Shown here: positions 28,730 through 37,755 of the stretch, piece by piece | Layout of the letters: each line of letters starts with the position of its first letter | How positions within the stretch are numbered: the first letter of the stretch is position 1 | Notes under the pieces: model-generated | The model's input: the letters and a program-made list of their open reading frames with translations, nothing else | What the model was told of the DNA's origin: nothing | The model's database searches: none | Translations under genes and position numbers: made by a program | NCBI GenBank assembly: GCA_018302135.1 | Contig: JAGWAE010000004.1 | Coordinates: 1 to 40,428 of the forward strand | Reading direction: 5' to 3' | DNA: 40,428 nt | Origin: Candidatus Woesearchaeota archaeon | GTDB taxonomy: Archaea > Nanobdellota > Nanobdellia > SCGC-AAA011-G17 > PNOQ01

Positions 28730-29181
28730 TAGAAATAAAAAGAATAGAAGATCCAAGTAATCTTCAAGTGTATGAAAGAGTTAGAGATTTACTCTCGCAA
28801 CTTTATCCCAATAATCCCCAGTTACATTTAGAAAGATTTCAAGAAGTTGTTAGCAAACCAGAAAATTACGTATATGCAGCCCTAGAACAAGGAAAAGTTA
28901 TAGGAACAGCATCAATGTTTCATTATAAAAAACTAGGAGGAATAGTTTTTGTAATAGAAGATGTTGTTGTAGATGAAACTATTAGAGGTAAAGGAATAGG
29001 AAAAAGCCTTACTGATAAATTAGTTGATATTGCAACAGAATCCAAAGCGCCATTTATAGATGTAAACACAAGAAGAAAGAAGGCAAGAGATTTCTATGTA
29101 GAAAAATGCGGATTTATAGATAAAAACGAAAATCCCGACCATCCATTATATTCTTTAAGAAAATACTTAAACAATAATTAA
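28726..29181 (+). CDS. GNAT N-acetyltransferase
   Basis: VIEDVVVDETIRGKGIGKSLTDKLVDIA, YVEKCGFI; ATGA overlap with aminotransferase. Confidence 0.9.
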   Translation: MIEIKRIEDPSNLQVYERVRDLLSQLYPNNPQLHLERFQEVVSKPENYVYAALEQGKVIGTASMFHYKKLGGIVFVIEDVVVDETIRGKGIGKSLTDKLVDIATESKAPFIDVNTRRKKARDFYVEKCGFIDKNENPDHPLYSLRKYLNNN

Positions 29182-29229
29182 TTTTAATCATACATAACCT
29201 TTAAATAACAGTGGTTTAAATCCAAAAGA

Positions 29230-30411
29230 ATGAATAAAAAAATATACATCATCTCTCAAATATTTATTGAAAATGGTGGCTCCTTCTCAGGATTTGTAGA
29301 GGATTTCGCTAAATATGCATCAAAATTAGGATATAAAGTTATTATTTTAGCCGCTAGAGAAGGTAAAGAACAACCGTTACACGAACTAAAGGATTATGCA
29401 GAAATTTATAGATTCCCTACAAGAAGGGGAAGATTATTGATTCTAGTTTCTACATTACCCTTAATATTTAAGATTAGAAAATTCTTTAAAAAAAATCCAC
29501 CTTCAAAAGACGATATAATTGTTGCGAATGGAGATGCAGCATTAACAGTATGGAACAAAAAGTATGTTCTTAGAGCTCCAGATCAACCTGCAAGAATTTT
29601 TTTAAAAAATATGAAAGTTGCTAACAAAGAAGTATCTCTTTTTTCTAGATTTGCAAGAACTATTCATTTTAACATCTTTTACATAGTCGATCACATAATA
29701 ACAAAAAAAGCAGCAGGAATAATTTATTCATCCATGGCAAACAAAGAAAATTTTGAAAGATATTATCATATAAACAAACCATATTTTAGTCCAAATAAAT
29801 GCGTAAAAATTGATGAATTAAAAAGAAATTTAGATCCAAAAAAAAGAAGAATTCTATTTGTAGGTAAAGGCAGCGAAAAAATAAGAAAAGGGATTATACA
29901 CCTCGAAAAAGTTTTGCCAGACATATTTAAAGAATTCGGAGATGTCGAACTAGTACATATAGGTGGAGACATGGAATGGAATGTTCCAGACTGGTGTAAA
30001 AAAAGAATAATTTCTATTGGGAGAGTTAGTTGGAGTGAAATGAAAAAATATTATGAATCATGTGATTTAATAGTTCATTGTTCATTAAGTGAAGGTATAG
30101 CGAGTGTACTAATAGAGGGCATGGCTAGTGGTATTCCAACATTAAGCAGTGATATAGATGGTATATACGATTACATAACTCATTTAAAAGAGGGATATGT
30201 TTACAAAAGAGGAGATGTCAAAGAATTAAAAGAAGGAATATCTTACATGTTAAAAAATCCAGAAATCAGTAGAAAAATGGGAATTGAAGCCCGTTCAAAA
30301 ATAAAAGCAATAGAATACAAAATTTATTATAAAGAATTAATAAATTTTTTAGAAAGAATATTTGATAATCAAAAGGTAGAATCAATAAATCTGTTCGATA
30401 AAAAAGATTGA
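29230..30411 (+). CDS. GT4 family glycosyltransferase (paralog A)
   Basis: IISQIFIENGGSFSGFVEDFAKYASKLGYKVIIL, ILFVGKGSEKIRKGIIHLEKVLPDIFKEFGDVELVHIGGDMEW, SEGIASVLIEGMASGIPTLSSDIDGI. Confidence 0.9.
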   Translation: MNKKIYIISQIFIENGGSFSGFVEDFAKYASKLGYKVIILAAREGKEQPLHELKDYAEIYRFPTRRGRLLILVSTLPLIFKIRKFFKKNPPSKDDIIVANGDAALTVWNKKYVLRAPDQPARIFLKNMKVANKEVSLFSRFARTIHFNIFYIVDHIITKKAAGIIYSSMANKENFERYYHINKPYFSPNKCVKIDELKRNLDPKKRRILFVGKGSEKIRKGIIHLEKVLPDIFKEFGDVELVHIGGDMEWNVPDWCKKRIISIGRVSWSEMKKYYESCDLIVHCSLSEGIASVLIEGMASGIPTLSSDIDGIYDYITHLKEGYVYKRGDVKELKEGISYMLKNPEISRKMGIEARSKIKAIEYKIYYKELINFLERIFDNQKVESINLFDKKD

Positions 30412-30451
30412 ATTTGATAAGTTTTTTAAATTACCTTATATTAGAAACAAG

Positions 30452-31648
30452 ATGAACAAAAATATATATTTTATACTATACAAATTTAAAGAAAATAGTG
30501 GCTCATATGCGGGGGTTTTTGAGGAGCTTTCAAAAAGAGCATCTACTAAAGGATATAATGTAACTATAATTTGTTCCAAAGATAGTAATAAAGAAAGAGA
30601 TTTTGAAAAGTTAAGTTATGCAAATCTAATACGTTTAAATGTAGAAAAATCCAAAATGCCAATTATAGCATCTGCTTTAGATTTTATAAATTTTAGTAGT
30701 AAAGTCAAAAGATATCTTAAAAAAAATAAAGTTTCAGAAGAGGATATTATTGTAGTAAACAGTAGAGCAGCCATAAAATTAAAGGATTTCAATTATATCT
30801 TAAGAATGGGCCAACCCGCACCAGTTTTTTTAAAAAATATGAATATAGCTAAAGAAGAGATTTCAATTATATCAAGAATGGCAAGGTATATCCATTTTAA
30901 TTTTTTAAAATATCTAGAAAAAATATGTGTAAAAAATGCAATAGCTCTAATTTACCCATCTCAAGAAACAAGAAATTTTGCCATACAATATTATAACAAC
31001 AAAGATAAATCATGTTTGATATGGCATTCAGGAATTAATCTAAAAGAAATACAAAATAATAAAGAAATTTATTCCAAAGGAAAATATTTATTATTTATAT
31101 CTGCTGGAGGAGAAGAAAAAATACGAAAAGGAGTTATATACTTAGAAAAAGTTTTACCAGATATTTTCAAAGAATTTAAAGATGTAAAACTTTTACATGT
31201 TGGTGGACAAATTGATTGGAATATTCCAAAAGAATTTCAAGAAAGAATAGTTTCAGTAGGTAAAGTTTCATGGAGAGATATGCCAAAATATTATAATTCA
31301 TCCTTATTTATTATATCATGTTCTTTAAATGAAGGTTTTCCAAATACCTTATTAGAAGCAATGGCAGCAGGATTACCTATAATTAGCAGTGATATTCAAG
31401 GAATAAATGAATATATAAAAAATATGGAAGAAGGCATAATTTACAAAAGAGGAGATATAAGCGAGCTTAAAAAAGCAATCAAAACATTATTAGACAATCC
31501 AAATTTAATAAAATCAATGTCAAATAAAATTAAAAAGCGAGCAAAAGATTTTGATTATGATAACATTTCAAATATAATCTTCAAATTTTTTGAAAGTGTT
31601 TCTAATAAAGAAATAACTAACACTAATTTATTAGAAAGAAAAAATTAA
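30452..31648 (+). CDS. GT4 family glycosyltransferase (paralog B)
   Basis: Near-colinear with the preceding gene: IRKGVIYLEKVLPDIFKEFKDVKLLHVGGQIDWNIP, NEGFPNTLLEAMAAGLPIISSDIQGI. Confidence 0.9.
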   Translation: MNKNIYFILYKFKENSGSYAGVFEELSKRASTKGYNVTIICSKDSNKERDFEKLSYANLIRLNVEKSKMPIIASALDFINFSSKVKRYLKKNKVSEEDIIVVNSRAAIKLKDFNYILRMGQPAPVFLKNMNIAKEEISIISRMARYIHFNFLKYLEKICVKNAIALIYPSQETRNFAIQYYNNKDKSCLIWHSGINLKEIQNNKEIYSKGKYLLFISAGGEEKIRKGVIYLEKVLPDIFKEFKDVKLLHVGGQIDWNIPKEFQERIVSVGKVSWRDMPKYYNSSLFIISCSLNEGFPNTLLEAMAAGLPIISSDIQGINEYIKNMEEGIIYKRGDISELKKAIKTLLDNPNLIKSMSNKIKKRAKDFDYDNISNIIFKFFESVSNKEITNTNLLERKN

Positions 31649-31696
31649 CAAAAAGGTATACATAAGATTTAAAAGGTAAATTGGTTTATCAAAAAT

Positions 31697-32611
31697 ATGA
31701 AATGGTCTAGAATAAATTGGTACAAATATAAATCGTTAGCAATTTATGTTAAATTACTATCTACTTTGCATTTAATAAATAAAAATTCAAAAATACAACA
31801 CACAAAAAGAAAGTATTTAATAAAATCTGTCTCCAATACAAAATTAATTTCCGAAACGGCTGGGGCAGCCCATACATTGTATCATCCAAATAAAACACAA
31901 GAAGAGGTAAAAAGTATAAAAAAATATTTAAATGAATTAATTGAAGAGTGTGAATTTAGAAAATTAGATAATTCAAAAATAATTATATGGGCTAGAGAAA
32001 TTATGAATTCGAATTATATCTCAAACGATGAAATCCAAGAAAACAAATCAAAATGGGATCCAAATATAAACAGACTCGATGAATTATATAAAGTTTTAAA
32101 AGAAAGAACAAGTATAAGAAGTGTCAAAAAACAAAACTTCAACAAAGAATTAATATATAGATTGATTTCAAGCGCAATTGAAGCCCCCTCCTCATGTAAT
32201 AAACAAAGTTGGCGTTTTGTAATTGTAGAAGATTCAAAAAAAATAGAAGAAATATCTAGGATAAAAAAACAGCCATTCATAAAAAACTTTCCATATATTA
32301 TAGTATGTTGTTTTGATAAAGAATCTTATAAGGGTTTAGACTATGAAATGACGCCATATCTAGACTGCGGAGGAGCTATAATGAATCTAGTAAATTCTGC
32401 AACAGCTATAGGATTAGCTAGTTGTTGGTGTAATTTTACAATCAAAAACACTGGCACTAAAGCACATAATCATTTAAGAAAATTAATTAAATTATCAAAA
32501 AACATAATACCCGTATCAATAGTATGTGTGGGGGTTCCACAAAAGATTAATAAAAAACCAACAAGAGAAGATTTAAAGTTTTATATGCCATATGAGGATA
32601 AAAAAATATGA
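31697..32611 (+). CDS. Nitroreductase-family protein with ~130-aa N-terminal helical extension
   Basis: ERTSIRSVKKQNFNKELIYRLISSAIEAPSSCNKQSWRFVIVED, LDCGGAIMNLVNSATAIGLASCW, VCVGVPQ. Confidence 0.75.
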   Translation: MKWSRINWYKYKSLAIYVKLLSTLHLINKNSKIQHTKRKYLIKSVSNTKLISETAGAAHTLYHPNKTQEEVKSIKKYLNELIEECEFRKLDNSKIIIWAREIMNSNYISNDEIQENKSKWDPNINRLDELYKVLKERTSIRSVKKQNFNKELIYRLISSAIEAPSSCNKQSWRFVIVEDSKKIEEISRIKKQPFIKNFPYIIVCCFDKESYKGLDYEMTPYLDCGGAIMNLVNSATAIGLASCWCNFTIKNTGTKAHNHLRKLIKLSKNIIPVSIVCVGVPQKINKKPTREDLKFYMPYEDKKI

Positions 32612-33900
32612 AATACCAAGTAGAGAAATTAATTGAAGATACTTCAAAAAGAATAACAAATGATGCAGTTAGTCATAAAAAATTAGTAAGAAAAATTTAT
32701 TTTATCAAAGAAAAAAAATGGTATGAATTTTATAAACCTGACGATTTGGGCGATTATGCTCCATTTATAGTCGAAGCAGAGAGAAACACAAACTTTGCAA
32801 AAGAGCAGTATATATTATGGGATAAACATAAGATAGAGGGCATTCCCTATCCATTATTTAAACACCCAATACCCCATTTATTAGAATCAAAATATGTAGA
32901 TGATTACTTGCAAGGATTGACAGTTATTTATGCAGCAACTAAAGATAAATTTTTCTTAGATAAAGGAATAAGTATGAGTAAGATAGCAATAAAAAAATTA
33001 ATGCAAAAAAACGGAATGTTTGCTGCAGTCAAAATTCCATTTATTCATAAAACAATGTCTACGGCATTTTCACCATTACATCCAGACATGAGCAAATTAA
33101 AATTTTATTATTGTCCTGTAGCCAACGGAGTAATTGCTGAAAAACTTATAGATTTAGGAGTTTATGGAAGTGAAAAAAAACTAATCGATGCGGGCCGAAA
33201 ATGCATTGATTCCTGGTTAAAAACAAAAACATTTAAAAAATATAATCTTTTTCCAGACTATACGGGAATTAAAGATTCCGAAAAATGTAATTTAATGAAA
33301 AGTAACTCCAGCCTTGGTTTTGCATTAATTCGTTCAATAAAAGTTGACAATAACCAAGAACATAAAAAAGCACTATTCTTATTATTAGAAGAGTTATCAA
33401 AAAATTACATTTGTGAAAATGGCGTGGTTAATTTATTCATTCCATCAAAAAATATTAAAGGAAAATTTTCAGTAATTGCAACTCAAGCATATTGCCGTCT
33501 TTTATTAAGTACTTCAACATTAGGATATCCAGAATTAGAAGAAAAAGCGAAAATTATCGCTTTCAAAGTTGCAAATAAAGCATTTTTATCGAAAGAAAAT
33601 AATGAGATTAAATCAAGTTTTATAGAAGATGATGGTCAAGGAGATTTTGCAATATTATTAATGATTTTAGACAAAAAAAGAGAATACAAAGAGTTATTAA
33701 AAAAAATATATGAAGATATGATTAACAAGTATTATCTCGGTAATGGATTATGGAGAGATTATTGTATTGATACAATGCAACAAACAGCACATTCTAAATA
33801 TCTTGGAGGGGTTCTTAAATATTTATTATGTTACCAAGCATATCTAAACGATGAAGACCTCTCAAACGAAAAGTGGCAATATATTTCTCAAGATAGATAA
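32608..33900 (+). CDS. Alpha/alpha-barrel (toroid)-like protein, putative glycan-modifying enzyme
   Basis: 430 aa, helical repeats (YVDDYLQGLTVIYAATKDKFFLDKGISMSKIAIKKLMQKNGMF; CPVANGVIAEKLIDLG); ATGA overlap with upstream nitroreductase. Confidence 0.5.
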   Translation: MKYQVEKLIEDTSKRITNDAVSHKKLVRKIYFIKEKKWYEFYKPDDLGDYAPFIVEAERNTNFAKEQYILWDKHKIEGIPYPLFKHPIPHLLESKYVDDYLQGLTVIYAATKDKFFLDKGISMSKIAIKKLMQKNGMFAAVKIPFIHKTMSTAFSPLHPDMSKLKFYYCPVANGVIAEKLIDLGVYGSEKKLIDAGRKCIDSWLKTKTFKKYNLFPDYTGIKDSEKCNLMKSNSSLGFALIRSIKVDNNQEHKKALFLLLEELSKNYICENGVVNLFIPSKNIKGKFSVIATQAYCRLLLSTSTLGYPELEEKAKIIAFKVANKAFLSKENNEIKSSFIEDDGQGDFAILLMILDKKREYKELLKKIYEDMINKYYLGNGLWRDYCIDTMQQTAHSKYLGGVLKYLLCYQAYLNDEDLSNEKWQYISQDR

Positions 33901-33903
33901 CCA

Positions 33904-35397
33904 TTACCTTTTATTTTTAAAAAAAGGTATATATCTTTTTATTTCATCAATTTTTATAATATTTAAATATAAAATAGATAACATATAAGTTAGACCAACA
34001 ATAACTATGAGTATCAACAACAATATTGGATTATTTATGTAGCTTTTCAAAAATAAAATTAAAAAATAAACTAGAATATTCAAAAGTATTATTTTTATAT
34101 AGATTAAAATATCCCACTTAAGTTTAAATTGTTTTTTTAAAAATACCATTGAAATCGATAACATGACAAAAAATGAAGAAACCATAGCTATTGCTGCACC
34201 ATTTAAACCCATTATAGGTATCAAAAGTAAGTTCAAAAATATGTTTAAGATGCTTCCAACCATTAAAAATTTTACCATAATCTTCGTATTAGCGTTACCA
34301 ATAAATACCGCATTATTAATTCTTATTAAAACTTGCATTATAATACCCAAAGACAAAATTTTCAATGCTGTTGCAGCAGCGATATATTCATTACCAAAAA
34401 GAATATTTAAAACAGATTCAGAAAATAAAAAGATAAAAGTCATAATAGGTAAAACCAAAACGAGAGCATATTTATACAACGTGTTTACAGTTAACCTTAT
34501 TTTATTATACTCCTCTTTTGCAGATATTTCTGATATTATTGGTATTAAAAACACAACCACTGAAGAAACAATCCCCCAGATGGAGCTTACAGTAGGATAC
34601 GCAGCATTGTATAACCCAACATCCTTCAATGATGCCAATTTAGATAATAATATTGAATCTAACCTCCCATAAACAATATCGAATAAAGCAACTAAAAATA
34701 AAGGGAACGCAAAACCAGATATATTTTTAATTAATGACTTATCAAAATTAAGCGTAAATAAATTTTTCAAATTAAAAACTTTTTTTATAAAAATGAAGTA
34801 AAAAATGATTAAACTAGAAAATGCACTTAATATGTATGCTATAAATACTGAACTAATGCCATAGTCTAATGAAACAAAAAGTAAAGTAAATATCAAGAGA
34901 AAAAATGGTTGTGAGATATTCGCCCAAGTATAATAATTTATTTTTTGAAAACCCCTAAAAATATCTTTTAAAAGCGAAAATAAAGGAACAATTATAAAGA
35001 AAATTGAATAAAGAATTATCAAAATAAAATATTTTTCAGATCCAAGATAACCTTTTGATATGGTTTTAGAGAAAATAATAAAAATAGAACCAATCAAAAA
35101 AGCAGATACAAAATGGAAGGTATAAATAATTCTAATTAACTTCTTTATTTTTTCAGTTTCACCTTTAGTTTTAAATTCAGAAATATACTTAACCAAACTT
35201 ACTGGTGGAACAGTAAAACCAACAAAAATAGAAAATATAGTTACTAAAGAAATTATCGCATAAACTAAACCGTATTCTTCAACAGAAAGATTTCTAGCTA
35301 GGACTAATCTTAATAAATAACCAAGAATAGCAATTATGATAGAAGATATCGTAACAAAAAAAGCCCCTTCTACAATTCGTTTTGAATAGCCAGCCAT
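33904..35397 (-). CDS. Wzx-type flippase / polysaccharide biosynthesis protein (MOP superfamily)
   Basis: 497 aa, ~12-14 TM, IVEGAFFVTISSIIIAILGYLLRLVLARNLSVEEYGLVYAIISLV. Confidence 0.92.
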   Translation of the reverse strand: MAGYSKRIVEGAFFVTISSIIIAILGYLLRLVLARNLSVEEYGLVYAIISLVTIFSIFVGFTVPPVSLVKYISEFKTKGETEKIKKLIRIIYTFHFVSAFLIGSIFIIFSKTISKGYLGSEKYFILIILYSIFFIIVPLFSLLKDIFRGFQKINYYTWANISQPFFLLIFTLLFVSLDYGISSVFIAYILSAFSSLIIFYFIFIKKVFNLKNLFTLNFDKSLIKNISGFAFPLFLVALFDIVYGRLDSILLSKLASLKDVGLYNAAYPTVSSIWGIVSSVVVFLIPIISEISAKEEYNKIRLTVNTLYKYALVLVLPIMTFIFLFSESVLNILFGNEYIAAATALKILSLGIIMQVLIRINNAVFIGNANTKIMVKFLMVGSILNIFLNLLLIPIMGLNGAAIAMVSSFFVMLSISMVFLKKQFKLKWDILIYIKIILLNILVYFLILFLKSYINNPILLLILIVIVGLTYMLSILYLNIIKIDEIKRYIPFFKNKR

Positions 35398-35437
35398 AAA
35401 CTAAAAAGTTCAAACATCCTTTATAATAATTATGGAA

Positions 35438-36262
35438 CTAAAAGAAAATAGGAGTAACATAAACTTCTAACAATGCACCTATTAACAAAATTACTAGTGC
35501 AATCAAACTCAAATCTACAATATCTAAAATTATTTTTTTAAATTTCTCACTTTCTAAATCTTTATTCATCATCGCAACAGATAATATTCCTCCAGCCAAA
35601 CCAGCAATAAAGTATGCAACTATCTCAGGAACACCATGAATTCCATATCTTAATAATGCCAAAGGAACCGCACCAACTAAATGTATTCCGGAAGCAACTG
35701 TAGACTCAATAAAGGCTCCTGCTGCCGCAGCTATAACTGAAGCATTCCATGTTAAAATAAATATTGCTCCAGCACCATAGAAAAATGAAAAAAATAAACA
35801 AAATAATAAAACCTTAAAATTGTTCATAAATATTTGTAAAAATATACTTCCAGAACTATATGCATTACCCGTTATATTAGAATTTATAGCAGTTATAGTA
35901 TCTATTTGTGTTTTAAACAATAATTGCACAAGACTATCTGGCAATATCAAATATAAAGCCGTATAGGCAACAACAAAACCTAAAAATAAATACATCAAAT
36001 ATTTGATAACACTAGCATGTCTTTTTAATATAGAAAGCTCATCTTTTAACTTTACATCTGCTTGTTCTTCCAAGGTCATAGTTGAAAAAACAATAGATAT
36101 GGAAGCAAGAACAGTCAAAAAAACCATAATCAAACTTGCAGAATCCTTAAAAATCCATAAACTCAAAAAAACAGCAACGCTAGCATATAAAAGACCAACA
36201 TAGAACATATGGCTTGGTTTCTCTACAGCAGTAAATGGATTGACAATTGATTCTAAGGTCAT
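35438..36262 (-). CDS. SpoIIM (DUF95)-like membrane protein
   Basis: Multi-TM with NNFKVLLFCLFFSFFYGAGAIFILTWNASVIAAAAG and HGVPEIVAYFIAGLAGGI; start moved to ATG 36262 (MTLESIVNPF) from 36325, TATA-like box ~27 nt upstream on - strand. Confidence 0.8.
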   Translation of the reverse strand: MTLESIVNPFTAVEKPSHMFYVGLLYASVAVFLSLWIFKDSASLIMVFLTVLASISIVFSTMTLEEQADVKLKDELSILKRHASVIKYLMYLFLGFVVAYTALYLILPDSLVQLLFKTQIDTITAINSNITGNAYSSGSIFLQIFMNNFKVLLFCLFFSFFYGAGAIFILTWNASVIAAAAGAFIESTVASGIHLVGAVPLALLRYGIHGVPEIVAYFIAGLAGGILSVAMMNKDLESEKFKKIILDIVDLSLIALVILLIGALLEVYVTPIFF

Positions 36263-36337
36263 AAAATTAAAACTAAATTGTAGGTTTATATAAGTTTTGG
36301 TAAACTTTAAATAATGTAAAATCAAAAATCTATGTAA

Positions 36338-37138
36338 ATGAGTAAATTTAATAAAATTGTTAAGGACATAAAAAGTTTAAATATTCAAGGTGCAAGAGAT
36401 ATAGCATTTGCTGCGCTAAACGCATATTCTCTCAAAAATGACTCAAAATCTATAAAAAAATTAATAAATGCTAGACCTACAGAACCATGCTTAAGAAACA
36501 TAATAACATTTGCACAAAAAACAACTCCTTTAATTGCACATAATTATTTTAACAACATTAATAAAAAAACAGAAATAAATGCATCTAAATTAATAAAAAG
36601 AAATAATATTATTTTCACACATTGCCATTCAACATCTGTCACAAAATCTTTGATACTCGCAAAAAAACATACAAACTTCCAAGTATATAATACAGAAACT
36701 CGTCCATTATATCAAGGAAGAAGAACTGCAAGAGAATTAGCAAAATATAAAATAAAAGTTACTCATTTTGTGGATTCTGGAGCAGATTTAGAAATAAGAA
36801 AATCAGACATAATTTTTTTAGGTGCCGATATGATCACTAACAATGGAGAAGTATACAATAAAATAGGTAGTTTCATGATTTCAGAACTGGCAAAAAAACA
36901 TAATAAAAAATTGTACATAGTCTCAAACTCTTGGAAATATTATCCTAAGCATTTAGATATTGAACAAAGAAATCCGAAAGAAGTTTGGGATATTAATAAA
37001 AGATATATTGAAGTAAAAAATCCGGCATTTGAAAAGGTACCAAGAAAGAATATAAATGGAATTTGTTCGGAGCTAGGAATTTTATCTCCAAAAAGATTTG
37101 TTAAACAAGTTAAAAAAGAATATCCTTGGATAAAATGA
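36338..37138 (+). CDS. Ribose-1,5-bisphosphate isomerase (eIF2B-alpha family, e2b2)
   Basis: FTHCHSTSVTKSL (catalytic Cys region), NTETRPLYQGRRTARELAK, FLGADMITNNGEVYNKIGSF. Confidence 0.88.
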   Translation: MSKFNKIVKDIKSLNIQGARDIAFAALNAYSLKNDSKSIKKLINARPTEPCLRNIITFAQKTTPLIAHNYFNNINKKTEINASKLIKRNNIIFTHCHSTSVTKSLILAKKHTNFQVYNTETRPLYQGRRTARELAKYKIKVTHFVDSGADLEIRKSDIIFLGADMITNNGEVYNKIGSFMISELAKKHNKKLYIVSNSWKYYPKHLDIEQRNPKEVWDINKRYIEVKNPAFEKVPRKNINGICSELGILSPKRFVKQVKKEYPWIK

Positions 37139-37755
37139 TAATTTGTTTTGATTTAGACGGCACATTAGTTAACACAGAAAAATGGATATTAAATTCCTTC
37201 CAAGAATCATTTAGAATAAATAATATAAAAATATCAAACAAAGAAATAAAAAAACACTGGGGGTTAATGGCCAGACAAATAGTAAAAAAAGCAAAACCAA
37301 AATTAACAAATAATCAAATTAAAAAAATAACAAAAGATTTCGAAGAAACTCGCTCAAAAACATTTTATCAAATAAAACCATTCAAAAATACAAATAAAAT
37401 TTTAAAAGAACTTGCAAAAAAACATACATTAACTTTGTTAAGCAACAACCCACATAAAAAAATAAATAGAATATTAAAACAAACTAAGATTAATAAAAAA
37501 TACTTTAAAATTACATTAGGTTATAATGATGTAAGAAAACCAAAACCATTTCCAACTGGAATACATAAGATAGAACATAAATTAAAAAGAAGAGTAAATT
37601 TTTTAGTTGGTGACACTTTACAAGACATAAAAACTGCTAAAGCTGCTAAAACCAAATCTATAATAGTTTTAACTGGACCAAAAATTTCCAAGAAAGATTT
37701 AAAAAAGGCAGACTTCATAATTAAAGAAATCAGTCAAATAAAGAGGATCATATGA
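37135..37755 (+). CDS. HAD-IA hydrolase, phosphoglycolate phosphatase-like
   Basis: CFDLDGTLVNTE (motif I), TLLSNNP (II), RKPKPFPTGI (III), FLVGDTLQDIKTAKAAK (IV); start set to ATG 37135 (ATGA overlap) rather than TTG 37126. Confidence 0.88.
   Translation: MIICFDLDGTLVNTEKWILNSFQESFRINNIKISNKEIKKHWGLMARQIVKKAKPKLTNNQIKKITKDFEETRSKTFYQIKPFKNTNKILKELAKKHTLTLLSNNPHKKINRILKQTKINKKYFKITLGYNDVRKPKPFPTGIHKIEHKLKRRVNFLVGDTLQDIKTAKAAKTKSIIVLTGPKISKKDLKKADFIIKEISQIKRII

Noticed and set aside
34163-34672. 169-aa + strand ORF antisense to the flippase
   Set aside because: Lies wholly inside the well-supported flippase gene; composition (Ile/Lys/Thr-rich, no motif) is typical of an antisense frame in AT-rich DNA.
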